From Gammaproteobacteria bacterium 28-57-27 (lineage in GTDB: Bacteria > Pseudomonadota > Gammaproteobacteria > Halothiobacillales > Halothiobacillaceae): a DNA stretch of 64,000 nucleotides. Below are positions 23,671 through 32,553 of this stretch, piece by piece. Within the stretch, counting starts at the first letter, position 1. Each line of letters starts with the position of its first letter. Made by a program: the position numbers and the translations under genes. The stretch spans positions 34,465 to 98,464 of the forward strand of contig NCGK01000005.1 of assembly GCA_002281735.1 (NCBI GenBank), read 5' to 3'. Under the pieces are notes generated by a model. It was not told the origin of the DNA, searched no databases, and saw nothing but the letters and a program-made list of their open reading frames with translations.

Positions 23671-26060
23671 ACGGAACACTCCATGAAATGCGCTTCGACC
23701 AGTTGACCGAAGGCCAGCCCCGCATCATTGACCGGCACGCGCGCGGGGGAAAAAACCTGTAGCCCGACCCGCGCCGCCTCGGCATGGATCGTCTCGACCA
23801 GCAGGCGATTTTGCATCACACCGCCGCTCAGACCGACCCGCGCCACGCCCAGCTCGCGCGCCAAGCATACCGCCGCGCGCGCCAAGCTGGCATGGAAACA
23901 GGCCGCGCGTTCGGCCAGTGGACACCGAACGTCTAACAACACATCGAGCAAGGGCATCCAATCGAGCCGCAAGATGTCCTCCTGCCGCCACGCCAGTTCC
24001 AGCGGATGCACGTCTGCCCCATGCCCGGCGGCGACAGTTTCCAGACGCATGGCCGCCTCGCCCTCGTAACTGGCGCTATAACTATTGATTCGTCCAGCTT
24101 TATCCGCGATTGTAGGTCGGCATTCATGCCGACATGTCGGGCTAAAGCCCGACCTACATTCAAGACTAATTTGCGCCGGAGCTATAGCGCCATAACTAGC
24201 TCTGGGGCACAGACCAAGCAAGGCGGCGGCGGCATCGAACAGCCGCCCCATGGAACTGGTCAACGGAGCATTCAGCCCCCGAGCCCAAGCGGCATGCAGC
24301 AACTCGGTATCCATGCCCTCCGGCGCGCCGCCCCAGTCGCGCCCAGCTTCCCAGCACAGCCCGCACGCGCAACGCCAGGCCTCGCGCGCGGCGCGTTCGC
24401 CGCCCGGCAGACGGAACGGACGCAGACTGGCGACCCTGCGCCACTGCCCGGGATGTCCAAGCAGGGCTTCACCGCCCCACAGACCGCCATCCGCGCCGTA
24501 GCCAAGACCATCCCAGACAAGCACGAGCATGTCCTCCGGCGGCTTGCCATGCGCCATCCACGCCTCGGCGTACAGGGCGGAGGCGTGCGCCGCGTGATGC
24601 TGAACGGCGCGTTGCGGCAAGGCTTGGGCACGCGCCCAGCGGGTCGATACATACCCCGGATGGGCATCGTGGGCGATGCTCTCCGCCCGGCGCTCATAGC
24701 GCGCCTGCATGTTGACTACGCTGCTCTCGAAGCGCGCCAGCCCGCTAGTGCTATCCAGCTCGCCGACATGTGGCGAGAGCACGGCGCGCCGCCCCCAGCC
24801 CAACGCCACGGCGTTCTTCATCTGTCCGCCCGCCGCCAGCCAGACACGCTCGAACGCGAACGGCAGTTCGAGCTCCAGCGGCGCATCACCGCGCCCCAGC
24901 CGCAGTGGACGGACGCTGCCGCCAATGATCCGCAGCAGCGGGTCGTCCATCGGCCACAAAATGGGACGATCATGATGCAGGAAGGCATCGGCAATCCCCG
25001 TCAGCCGCCGCTCCGCCTCCTCCGGCGCACTGGCCAGCGGCTCGCCGGAACGATTGCCGGAGGTGGCGACCACGGCACCGCCGAAATCCGCCAGCAACAG
25101 ATGATGCAGCGGGCTGGAGGGCAGCATGACGCCGATCTCGGCCAGCCCGGGCGCAATGAGCTCGGGCAAGCTGCGCGCCAAGCCGGCTGGGCGCAGCAGC
25201 ACGATGGGTCGCGCGGACGAAGCCAACGCCCCGGCCGCGTTCGCATCCAGCACAAAATCGCGCCGCACAGCCTCCAATCCATCCGAACCGCCCCACGGAA
25301 ACATCACGGCCAGCGGCTTGCTCGGGCGGTGCTTGCGCTCACGCAGGCGGCGAACGCCCGCCTCGTTGCGCGCATCACACAGCAATTGATAGCCGCTCAC
25401 ACCCTTGAGCGCGAGAATACCGCCCTCGCGCAGCACCTGCACGGCGGCGGCCAGACAGGCCGAATCGCCGTCGAGCCGCCCGCCATCCCGCAGCAACCAC
25501 AGACGCGGCCCGCACGCCGGACAGGCAATGGATTCGGCATGAAAACGCCGATCCGACGGGTCGTGATACTCGCCCAGGCAGGCGGGACACGGCGCGAACC
25601 CGGCCATGCCCGAATGCGCACGCTCCCAGGGCAGGGAGGCCAGCAGGCTGACGCGCGGCCCGCACACGGCGCAGGTGATAAAGGGATAGCGATAACGCCG
25701 ATCAGCCTGATCGCTCAACTCAGCCAGACAGTCCGGGCAGGGTGCGCAATCCGGCGGCAGATACCGCTCGCCGTCCTCGCCCGGCTGGGCGGGAAGGATG
25801 CCGAAACCCCGCCGTCCGCGCACTTCCACCGGCTCATGGCGCAGAGCGAGAATAATCGACCCCTCGGGCGGCGATTGCATCAGCCTGCACAGGAAAACGG
25901 CGACATCTTGCGCTGAACCCTCGACCACGCCCTCCACCCGCCCGCCGCGATTGACCACCTCCCCCGCCAGCCCCTGCTCATGCGCCAGCCGCGCCAGAAA
26001 GGGACGAAACCCCACCCCCTGCACCCGCCCGTCAATGTGAAAACGCCTGGCCTCGATCAT
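23667..26060 (-). CDS. hypF: Carbamoyltransferase HypF, with an in-frame palindromic insertion
   Basis: Makes the carbamoyl group for hydrogenase cyanide ligands from carbamoyl phosphate and loads it on HypE. Domains in order: acylphosphatase (GRVQGVGFRPFLARLA, near 10-25), two CxxC zinc-finger pairs (CAPCPDC...CAVC and CPAC...CPAC), a YrdC-like domain, and a Kae1-like domain (QHHAAHASAL; ASYEGEAAMRLE). The length of 797 residues exceeds the usual 750 or so because residues 622-664 are encoded by a palindromic element. ATG 26060 overlaps the hypD stop. Confidence 0.95.
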   Translation of the reverse strand: MIEARRFHIDGRVQGVGFRPFLARLAHEQGLAGEVVNRGGRVEGVVEGSAQDVAVFLCRLMQSPPEGSIILALRHEPVEVRGRRGFGILPAQPGEDGERYLPPDCAPCPDCLAELSDQADRRYRYPFITCAVCGPRVSLLASLPWERAHSGMAGFAPCPACLGEYHDPSDRRFHAESIACPACGPRLWLLRDGGRLDGDSACLAAAVQVLREGGILALKGVSGYQLLCDARNEAGVRRLRERKHRPSKPLAVMFPWGGSDGLEAVRRDFVLDANAAGALASSARPIVLLRPAGLARSLPELIAPGLAEIGVMLPSSPLHHLLLADFGGAVVATSGNRSGEPLASAPEEAERRLTGIADAFLHHDRPILWPMDDPLLRIIGGSVRPLRLGRGDAPLELELPFAFERVWLAAGGQMKNAVALGWGRRAVLSPHVGELDSTSGLARFESSVVNMQARYERRAESIAHDAHPGYVSTRWARAQALPQRAVQHHAAHASALYAEAWMAHGKPPEDMLVLVWDGLGYGADGGLWGGEALLGHPGQWRRVASLRPFRLPGGERAAREAWRCACGLCWEAGRDWGGAPEGMDTELLHAAWARGLNAPLTSSMGRLFDAAAALLGLCPRASYGAIAPAQISLECRSGFSPTCRHECRPTIADKAGRINSYSASYEGEAAMRLETVAAGHGADVHPLELAWRQEDILRLDWMPLLDVLLDVRCPLAERAACFHASLARAAVCLARELGVARVGLSGGVMQNRLLVETIHAEAARVGLQVFSPARVPVNDAGLAFGQLVEAHFMECSV
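24071..24192. repeat. Palindromic element inserted in hypF
   Basis: 122 bp with 10-bp inverted ends (TGGCGCTATA and TATAGCGCCA) around an inner palindrome starting GTAGGTCGGCATTCATGCC and ending GGGCTAAAGCCCGACCTAC. Codons for Ala-Ser-Tyr occur on both sides, like a target duplication. The hypF frame stays open through it. Confidence 0.88.
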
Positions 26061-27151
26061 GCCGCGCGCCGCACGCCCCCGCTCCAGGCAATGTGGCAAG
26101 CCCCCTCGTCCGACACCATGCACGGGCCGACCGGCGTGCGCGGGGTGCAGGCCGTGCCGTACAGCGGGCAATCCAGCGGGCGGACACGACCGAGCACCAC
26201 CTCGGCGCAGGCGCAACCGGGCGGCATCTCGCCCGCCCGGCGGCGGACGGCCTCGGACATGGGGTAACGATGGCGCGCATCCAGACCGACCCATGCTTCC
26301 GGCAGGGCAAAACCGGATGCCGGAATCACGCCGATGCCACGCCAATTCGCATCCTCGGTGAGCAGCACCTCATCCAGCAGGCGGCGGGCGATCGGGTTGC
26401 CCTGCGGCCGCACCACCTCGGGGTAGCTGTTTTCCAGCGCGCAACGCGCCTCGACAATCTGCGTCAGCACCGCGTGCAAGGCCGCCAGAATCCCCTCGGC
26501 GCTAAAGCCCGCCACCGCGACCGGCAACGCATGTTTTTCCGCCACAAAGCGCCACTCCTCCGCGCCCATCACCGCCGCCACATGCCCCGGCGCGATCAAC
26601 GCATCGAAGCCCGGCTTGCCCGAGTCGAGCAGCATGGCGACTGCGGGCCAGGTGCGGCGCGCGGCGAGCAAAATGGAAAGATTAGCGGGCAGCTGCCCCG
26701 AAGCCAGCATGGCCGCGACCGGCGCGGTGGTGGTCTCGAACCCGGCGGCAAGAAAAACCACCTGCCGCCCCGGATTCATGCGGGCGATCTCGACCACCTC
26801 CCGAGGTGTGGCGATGGCGCGGATATCCGCCCCGGCCGCGCTCGCCTCGACCAGCGAGCGTGGCTCGCCCTTCGGCACGTTGACCGGCACCCGCAGCAAA
26901 TCACCAAAGGCCGCCAGGATAACGCCTGCGTCCAGCGCCAGGCGGATGGCATGGTGGATATCCTCCTCCGGGCAGACGCAAACCGGACAGCCAGGCCCCG
27001 CGATCAGCTCGATACCCTCGGGAAGTGCCGTGCGCAGACCGCTCAGGGTGATGGTGCGCTCATGGCCGCCACAGACGTTCATCACCCGTACCGGAGCGGG
27101 CAGCGTCAGGGCGCGGATGCGCTCCAGCCAGTGGGATGCCGTCGGTTTCAT
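26057..27151 (-). CDS. hypD: Hydrogenase maturation protein HypD
   Basis: Iron-sulfur scaffold that, with HypC, assembles the Fe(CN)2CO unit. It shows NVCGGHERTI, with the essential Cys of CGGHE, then GPGCPVCVCP. A C-terminal four-cysteine region (LDCPLYGTACTPRTPVGPCM...ACH) binds [4Fe-4S]. I set the start at ATG 27151 (364 residues) by comparison with the family; ATG 27187 would add 12 residues encoded by a short repetitive stretch and cannot be excluded. Confidence 0.94.
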   Translation of the reverse strand: MKPTASHWLERIRALTLPAPVRVMNVCGGHERTITLSGLRTALPEGIELIAGPGCPVCVCPEEDIHHAIRLALDAGVILAAFGDLLRVPVNVPKGEPRSLVEASAAGADIRAIATPREVVEIARMNPGRQVVFLAAGFETTTAPVAAMLASGQLPANLSILLAARRTWPAVAMLLDSGKPGFDALIAPGHVAAVMGAEEWRFVAEKHALPVAVAGFSAEGILAALHAVLTQIVEARCALENSYPEVVRPQGNPIARRLLDEVLLTEDANWRGIGVIPASGFALPEAWVGLDARHRYPMSEAVRRRAGEMPPGCACAEVVLGRVRPLDCPLYGTACTPRTPVGPCMVSDEGACHIAWSGGVRRAA

Positions 27152-27206
27152 GCTATGACTCACACTCTGGCTCACGCCCTGACTCATGTCCTGGCTCACA
27201 CTCTGA
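27152..27206. repeat. Imperfect tandem repeats at the hypB-hypD junction
   Basis: About four copies of a 12-bp unit like ctcacactctgg / ctcacgccctga span the hypB stop and the hypD leader. They translate as Ser-Gln/His-x-Val if the earlier hypD start is used. Confidence 0.75.
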
Positions 27207-27960
27207 GCACGCCGAAATAAGGACGCGCAGCGACGAAGCGCGGGCGGCGCAGCGCGACGGACTCGGCACGCACCCAGTCCAGCCAACCCGCCATACCCTG
27301 CCCTTTTTTCGCCGACAGCGTCAGCAAAGACGCCTCGGTCGCCAGCCCGCGCAGGGCTGCCTCCGCACGCACGGGGTCAAAATCATCCATCACAGGCAGC
27401 AGATCAGCCTTGGTCAGCAGCACCAGATCGGCGGCGCGGAACATCACCGGATACTTGGCGGGCTTGTCGTCGCCCTCGGCCACCGACAGCAGCACCACGT
27501 TGCGCTGTTGACCCAGGTCGAAGCTGGCGGGGCAGACGAGGTTGCCGACGTTCTCGATAAACAGGATGTCGATGGCGGACAGATCCAAGTCATGCAGGGC
27601 ATCATGCACCAGATGCGCATCAAGGTGGCAGGCCTGGCCGGTGCCGATCTGCACGGCGGGCACGCCATGCGCGGCAATGCGGCGGGCATCGTTGTCGGTG
27701 GCAAGATCGCCCACCAGCACGGCGCAGCGCAACTCACCCTTCAACGCCTCAACAGTAGCCTCCAGCAGCAGGGTCTTGCCCGCACCGGGCGAGGACATCA
27801 GATTCAGCGCCAGCACGCCGTGGCGTTCGAAATGCTCGCGGTTGTGCGCCGCCATGCGGTCGTTCTCGAACATCAGGTTTTCCAGCACGGGCACCGCGTG
27901 GCTCACCGCCCTGGTGTTCTGGTTGCCGGGGGTGATTGAACAGCCGCACGTTTCACACAT
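27196..27960 (-). CDS. hypB: Hydrogenase/urease nickel-incorporation GTPase HypB
   Basis: GTPase delivering nickel to the hydrogenase large subunit with HypA. ATG 27960 puts the high-affinity nickel motif CETCGC directly after Met, which decides the start. P-loop SSPGAGKTLL, the ENVGNLVCPASFDLG switch region with a metal-site Cys, and the LLTKADLLP guanine motif are present. It has no His-rich storage tract. The start overlaps the hypA stop. Confidence 0.96.
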   Translation of the reverse strand: MCETCGCSITPGNQNTRAVSHAVPVLENLMFENDRMAAHNREHFERHGVLALNLMSSPGAGKTLLLEATVEALKGELRCAVLVGDLATDNDARRIAAHGVPAVQIGTGQACHLDAHLVHDALHDLDLSAIDILFIENVGNLVCPASFDLGQQRNVVLLSVAEGDDKPAKYPVMFRAADLVLLTKADLLPVMDDFDPVRAEAALRGLATEASLLTLSAKKGQGMAGWLDWVRAESVALRRPRFVAARPYFGVLRV

Positions 27961-28321
27961 CGTTTGCTTTCTCCAGATCAAGACTTACCAGCAACAACTC
28001 ATCGCCCGCCACCAGGTGGGTATGCGCACTGGCGCACACCGGGCAAACCAAATGGTTCGCCGCCACCGCAGACTCGGCGCCGCAATCGTCGCAACGCACG
28101 CGCACCGGCACAACTTCAATCGACAGAACCGCCCCCTGCGCCAGGCTGCCCCGAGCAACCTCCGGAAAGGCGCGCGCCAGCAGATCGGGTTCGATGCCGG
28201 AGAGCGCGCCGATACGCAGGTTCACCCTCCGCACCACGCCGCTTGCCGCGTCCACGCCATGCGTGCGCGCCACGCGCTCCACCTGACGCAGCAAGGCGCG
28301 CGCCACCGACAGCTCATGCAT
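27953..28321 (-). CDS. hypA: Hydrogenase nickel-insertion protein HypA
   Basis: Zinc-binding nickel chaperone partner of HypB. The start at 28321 gives Met-His-Glu-Leu, in which His2 and the N-terminus bind nickel; an upstream ATG at 28327 would mask this. The zinc site has two CxxC pairs (CDDCGAESAV...LVCPVC). 122 residues, normal length. The start overlaps the hypC stop. Confidence 0.95.
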   Translation of the reverse strand: MHELSVARALLRQVERVARTHGVDAASGVVRRVNLRIGALSGIEPDLLARAFPEVARGSLAQGAVLSIEVVPVRVRCDDCGAESAVAANHLVCPVCASAHTHLVAGDELLLVSLDLEKANDV

Positions 28322-28553
28322 CGCCATTCGTCATGTCACGCCCCATGGCCTGCCAAAGCGCCCAGGACTCGCCGGCCTGCACTGCGTCCACCTTCTGGAT
28401 GGCATAACCGACATGAACCAAGACGAAATCACCTTCGGCCAGCGGCTGATCCGCAAGCAGAAACAGACTCACGTCGCGCTCGATGCCCTTGGCGCGACAC
28501 ACGGCCTGCTCGCCGTCGAGGCGAACAATTTTCATCGGGATGGCAAGACACAT
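28314..28553 (-). CDS. hypC: Hydrogenase assembly chaperone HypC
   Basis: Small chaperone that carries the iron unit with HypD to the large-subunit precursor. ATG 28553 gives MCLAIPMKIV, with the essential Cys2, which decides the start; the C-terminal half has DFVLVHVGYAIQKVD. 79 residues. It is the first gene of the hypCABDFE run and is separated from the structural operon by the opposing hupE, so it needs its own promoter. Confidence 0.95.
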   Translation of the reverse strand: MCLAIPMKIVRLDGEQAVCRAKGIERDVSLFLLADQPLAEGDFVLVHVGYAIQKVDAVQAGESWALWQAMGRDMTNGDA

Positions 28554-28632
28554 AACGTTATGCTTCATTCGTGGCTAGACTAGGACTGAATCTACACCAT
28601 CCTCACCCATTCGATGAATATCAGGAGTCCCC

Positions 28633-29211
28633 ATGCGCCACATTCTTCCTTGGCTTCTAGTCCTCGCCTCCCCCGTCGCCTTCGCCCACGGCGACCACCA
28701 GGGACACGGCGAGCTGCTTGACGGCCTGTTGCACCCGCTGCTTGGCCTTGACCACCTGCTCGTTGCCTTGGCTATCGGCCTATGGGTGGGGCGGCTCGCG
28801 GGCGACACACGCCCGCTCCGCGCCCCCTATCTTCTCGTTCTGGCACTCACTTTGACCATGCTGCTGGCCGCTTGGCTAGGAAACAGCATCCAGCTATCCG
28901 ACGGGCTAAGCGCCCTGATCGAACCCGGTATCGCCGTATCACTGCTGGCTCTGGGTCTGCTGCTCGCCCGCCCCGCCGCCATGCCCCCGCTCATCGTGTT
29001 CGCCCTGCTACCTGTTCTGGTCGTCGCGCATGGTCTGGCTCATGGTACGGAGGGGTCGGTTGCGGCGGGCATGGCCTACCTCGCCGGGCTGGGCATCGTC
29101 ACGTTCGGCCTGCATGCCCTGGGTCTGTGGCTGGCACCGCGCATGACACCGCTCCTCAACGGCGGTCTCAGCCTGCTGATGCTGGGCAGCGGCGCGTGGG
29201 CATTGCTCTAA
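28633..29211 (+). CDS. hupE: HupE/UreJ family nickel transporter
   Basis: Predicted nickel permease for hydrogenase. 192 residues with a signal-like N-terminus ending VAFAHGDHQGHG, then about six membrane segments. The family motif HPLLGLDHLLVALAIGLW (near residues 36-53) and a later HGLAHGTE offer His/Asp metal ligands. It is the only plus-strand gene in the locus, and its 3' end overlaps the protease gene on the other strand by 44 bases. Confidence 0.93.
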   Translation: MRHILPWLLVLASPVAFAHGDHQGHGELLDGLLHPLLGLDHLLVALAIGLWVGRLAGDTRPLRAPYLLVLALTLTMLLAAWLGNSIQLSDGLSALIEPGIAVSLLALGLLLARPAAMPPLIVFALLPVLVVAHGLAHGTEGSVAAGMAYLAGLGIVTFGLHALGLWLAPRMTPLLNGGLSLLMLGSGAWALL

Positions 29212-29638
29212 ACTCGTCCGCGAGCTGCTCGGCCAGTGTTTGCGCGGCGGTCTCCACCTCGGGCGATAGTCCGTCGCCTGCGAGTTCGCCCAGCTCAATG
29301 GTATGAATGTCCAGACGGGGCGGCAAGCTGCCCAGCGCCGCCGCCAGCCGCAGAGCATGAGCCACGCCGAAGCCGTGACTGGACGGGCTGTCGGGTATCC
29401 GCTCCAGCGCCTCGAACGCGATGCGGCGTAGAGTGCCCGCTGACTCGCCCGAACGGATGGCATCAATAATCACCGCGTGCTCGACACCTTCAAGCGCTGT
29501 TACCAGTCCTGGCCCCGGCCGATCCAGCGCGAGCAGCTCGACCCCGGGCGCCAGCCTGCCGCGCAATAGCTCGATCACCCGCCACCCCACCGCGTCGTCG
29601 CCGAACGGTGAGCCGATGCCGATGACGCGACGGATCAC
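29168..29638 (-). CDS. Hydrogenase maturation protease
   Basis: Cleaves the C-terminal tail of the large subunit after nickel insertion (HycI/HybD family). 156 residues, with GIGSPFGDDAVGWRVIELL at the N-terminus holding a nickel-binding acid, DAIRSG in the middle, and HGFGVAHALRLA with the His ligand. The start overlaps the large-subunit stop by 4 bases, so this is the dedicated protease of that enzyme. Confidence 0.93.
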   Translation of the reverse strand: MIRRVIGIGSPFGDDAVGWRVIELLRGRLAPGVELLALDRPGPGLVTALEGVEHAVIIDAIRSGESAGTLRRIAFEALERIPDSPSSHGFGVAHALRLAAALGSLPPRLDIHTIELGELAGDGLSPEVETAAQTLAEQLADEFRAMPTRRCPASAG

Positions 29639-30939
29639 ATCCTGGGCTCGCGCCGCACTGTCATATCGAGGAAATGGGTGGCGCAGGAAATGCAGGGGTC
29701 GTAATTGCGGATCACCGTCTCGGCGCGCAGGCGCAGGGCATCGTCGGTCTGGTCAAGACCGAAGGCGAGCAGGCTGCGGTGCAGATCTTCCTCGATGCGT
29801 GCCTGGTTCTGGCTGGTGGGCGGGACGATGCGGGCGGCGCGCACGATACCCGCATCGTCCACTTCGAAGCGGTGCCAGAGGATGCCGCGCGGAGCCTCTG
29901 TCGCACCGAAGCCCACTCCGGCACGCGGCTGAACGGCGACATGCGGCGTATCGGGGCGCACATAAGCCTCCAGCAGGCGGATCGCTTCAATGATGGCGAC
30001 ATGAATTTCCACCGTGCGCGCCAGCAGGCTGTGGAACATATTGCGGCTGGGGAAGCGGATGCCGGTCGCATCCAGCAGGGCACGCGTGGCCTTGGGCAGC
30101 CGGTCAAGGTTGAGATTAAGCCGCGCCAGCGGGCCGACCAGGTAGGGCTGTCCGTCCAGCAACGAAAACAGGGCGGTGGATTGCGGGCGGTGCTCCTCGA
30201 CAAAGTGCGCCTCGTAAGCGGAAACTTCGATGTCAAGGCCGGTATCGGTCACGATGCGCCCCTCAGCCAGCGGATAATCCACCGGATGACGCAGCGCCAC
30301 GTTGATGAAATCCTGCGCGTCCTCGGGCATGGGCAGACTGGCAATCCAGCCGATCAGCGATTCAGCCTGCGGCAGGGCCTCGCGCAATGCGGTCAGCATG
30401 GCATCCACTTCGGCCTGCGTCGGGGCGTAATAAAAACCGCCCACACAGGCACCGACCGGATGCACCGAGCGCCCGCCGAGCAGGCGAATCAAGTCGTTGC
30501 CCAGACCTTGCAGGCGCAGGCCGCGCCGCACCGCCTCGGGATGCTCGGCCGCCATGCCGACCACGCTGTCGAAACCAAGAAAATCCGGCAGGGCGAGCAG
30601 GTGGATGTGCAAGGCATGGCTTTGCAGCCACTCGCCGCAGTAGAACACGCGCCGCATGGCTCGCACCCACGGCGCGGGTTCGATGCCCATGGCATTCTCC
30701 AGCGCCTGCACCGCCGTCATCTGGTAGGCGATCGGGCAAATGCCGCAGATGCGCGCCACGATATCCAGCACCTCGCTATATTGGCGACCCTCAAGAAATT
30801 TCTCGAAATAGCGCGGCGGCTCAAAGATATCGAGCGCAAGCTCCTCGATGCGCCCCGCCTCGATGCGCAGGCGCAACGAGCCCTCGCCCTCCACGCGGGT
30901 CATGGCGGGAACATGAATGGATACTGTGCGCTCAGTCAT
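29635..30939 (-). CDS. hydA: Group 3b-type [NiFe] hydrogenase large subunit
   Basis: Holds the nickel-iron active site. Both ligand pairs are visible: ICGICP near residue 65 and DPCISCATHF near residue 420. The short tail after that His (FLDMTVRREPRM) is the part the protease should remove. 434 residues fits the cytoplasmic, NAD(P)-linked group 3. Group 3b is inferred from the four-gene order (iron-sulfur beta, flavin gamma, small delta, large alpha) as in the Pyrococcus soluble hydrogenases. Confidence 0.95.
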   Translation of the reverse strand: MTERTVSIHVPAMTRVEGEGSLRLRIEAGRIEELALDIFEPPRYFEKFLEGRQYSEVLDIVARICGICPIAYQMTAVQALENAMGIEPAPWVRAMRRVFYCGEWLQSHALHIHLLALPDFLGFDSVVGMAAEHPEAVRRGLRLQGLGNDLIRLLGGRSVHPVGACVGGFYYAPTQAEVDAMLTALREALPQAESLIGWIASLPMPEDAQDFINVALRHPVDYPLAEGRIVTDTGLDIEVSAYEAHFVEEHRPQSTALFSLLDGQPYLVGPLARLNLNLDRLPKATRALLDATGIRFPSRNMFHSLLARTVEIHVAIIEAIRLLEAYVRPDTPHVAVQPRAGVGFGATEAPRGILWHRFEVDDAGIVRAARIVPPTSQNQARIEEDLHRSLLAFGLDQTDDALRLRAETVIRNYDPCISCATHFLDMTVRREPRM

Positions 30940-31736
30940 TGGCGATCCCCATTTGCAAACCCGGGTTGATAGTGTTTGAGCCCTTCGGCATGGAAGGCCG
31001 GAGCCTGGCTGTTGATGAACAGGAAGCGACGAGCGACATCAGCGGGTGGCAGACCCAGCCCCTCCAGACGCTGCGCCAGCGCGGAGGTATTAGCCTGCTC
31101 AGCCGGGCCGAAGCAGGCATAGCAATCGCGCCCGAAACGTGGACACAACGCCCCGCAACCCGTGCGCGTCACGGGTCCCATGCAGGGCTTGTCATGCGCG
31201 ACCATGACACAGACGACGTTCTGGCGTTTGCATTCCATGCACACCTTGTCGCGCTCATCCAACGGGTTGACGCCGAACAGCAACTGGCGCACGGCGGCCA
31301 GCACCTGACGGCCATTGACCGGGCAACCCCACAGCTCGAAATCGACACGCACGTGCGCGCGCACCGGCTCGGCATGGGCGAGGGTGCGGATGAACTCGGG
31401 TCGCGCGTAGATCGCCTGTTTCCAGTCCTCGTTACTCTCATCCAGGTTACGCAGCGCCTGCAGCCCGCCCGAAGTGGCGCAGGCACCCAGAGTAACCAGT
31501 AGGCGGCTCTTGGCGCGCACCTTGCGAATGCGTTCGGCTTCATCGGCGGTGGAGATGCTGCCCTCGACGAAGGCAATATCCACCTCCGCCTCCTCATCGG
31601 CCAGACCCGCCTCCAGGAAATGACGAATATCGACCAGCCCGCTCAGGGTCAGCAGATCCTCGCCCGCGTTCAGGAAGGCCAGTTGGCAACCGTCGCAGGA
31701 GGAAAACTTGTGTACGGCAACACTTGGTTTGGACAT
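30936..31736 (-). CDS. hydD: Group 3b-type hydrogenase small subunit
   Basis: Electron-transfer subunit with [4Fe-4S] clusters. Proximal cluster ligands lie in FSSCDGCQLAF (residues 12-22), LGACATSGG and ELWGCPVNG; more Cys clusters follow in VCMECKRQN and CGALCPRFGRDCYACFG. There is no Tat signal peptide, so the enzyme is cytoplasmic. 266 residues. The stop overlaps the large-subunit start by 4 bases. Confidence 0.95.
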   Translation of the reverse strand: MSKPSVAVHKFSSCDGCQLAFLNAGEDLLTLSGLVDIRHFLEAGLADEEAEVDIAFVEGSISTADEAERIRKVRAKSRLLVTLGACATSGGLQALRNLDESNEDWKQAIYARPEFIRTLAHAEPVRAHVRVDFELWGCPVNGRQVLAAVRQLLFGVNPLDERDKVCMECKRQNVVCVMVAHDKPCMGPVTRTGCGALCPRFGRDCYACFGPAEQANTSALAQRLEGLGLPPADVARRFLFINSQAPAFHAEGLKHYQPGFANGDRQ

Positions 31737-31737
31737 G

Positions 31738-32553
31738 TCAGAACCCCTTTACAGCGAGCAGCTCGCGGATCTCCGGCCAAGCGAACACAGGGCCATCACG
31801 ACACACAAAGTGCGCACCGAACTGGCAATGGCCGCAATGCCCCACCGCGCACTGCATGTTGCGCTCCATGCTCAGGTAGATGTTTTCTGCGGCCAGTCCG
31901 CGCTGATGCAGACCCTCGGCCGAGCCGCGCATCATGCCCTCAGGCCCGCAAAGCATCGCCAGACTGCGCGCCGCATCGAATTCGATGCGATCAAACAATG
32001 CAGTCACCAGACCGACATGACCACCCCAGCCCGGCGCGGCAACATCGGCCGCGAGCAAAACCTGAACCTCGGGCTGCTGGCTCCAGAGCGCGTACTGCGC
32101 GCGCCAGATCAGGTCATCGGCATGTTTCACGCCTTGCAGAATGGTCAGGCGTCCGTAGCGTTCCCGATGGCTGAGGATGTGATGAATAATCGACACGGCG
32201 GGCGCGCAGCCCAAGCCGCCAGTCACCACCACCACATCCCGCCCCTCCGCCTCGCGTAGCGGCCAACCGCGACCGAAGGGCCCACGCAGGCCGATGCGCT
32301 CGCCCACACGCAAACCCGCCATGCCGTGCGTCACCCGCCCTACGGCACGCAGGGTATGCGTTAGCGACTCGCCGTCGCCCGCCACGATGGAGATGGGAAC
32401 CTCGCCCACCCCGTACAGGTAGAGCATGTTGAATTGCCCCGCATCGAAAGCATAGGGTGCGTCGTCGGTCAGGCGCATTTTCAGGGTGAATACCGTCGGC
32501 GTCTCTTGGATGCGTTCGACAATCTCGGCCTCGCGCGGCAGATAGGCGTTCAT
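31738..32553 (-). CDS. hydG: Hydrogenase FAD/NAD(P) reductase subunit
   Basis: Ferredoxin-NADP reductase-like subunit linking the iron-sulfur chain to NAD(P)H. FAD-binding barrel near the N-terminus (GQFNMLYLYGVGEVPISI), nucleotide-binding VVVVTGGLGCAPAVSII, and a C-terminal [2Fe-2S] motif with Cys in MQCAVGHCGHCQFG and FVCRDG. 271 residues. It lies between the dicluster and small subunits with near-zero spacing. Confidence 0.93.
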   Translation of the reverse strand: MNAYLPREAEIVERIQETPTVFTLKMRLTDDAPYAFDAGQFNMLYLYGVGEVPISIVAGDGESLTHTLRAVGRVTHGMAGLRVGERIGLRGPFGRGWPLREAEGRDVVVVTGGLGCAPAVSIIHHILSHRERYGRLTILQGVKHADDLIWRAQYALWSQQPEVQVLLAADVAAPGWGGHVGLVTALFDRIEFDAARSLAMLCGPEGMMRGSAEGLHQRGLAAENIYLSMERNMQCAVGHCGHCQFGAHFVCRDGPVFAWPEIRELLAVKGF

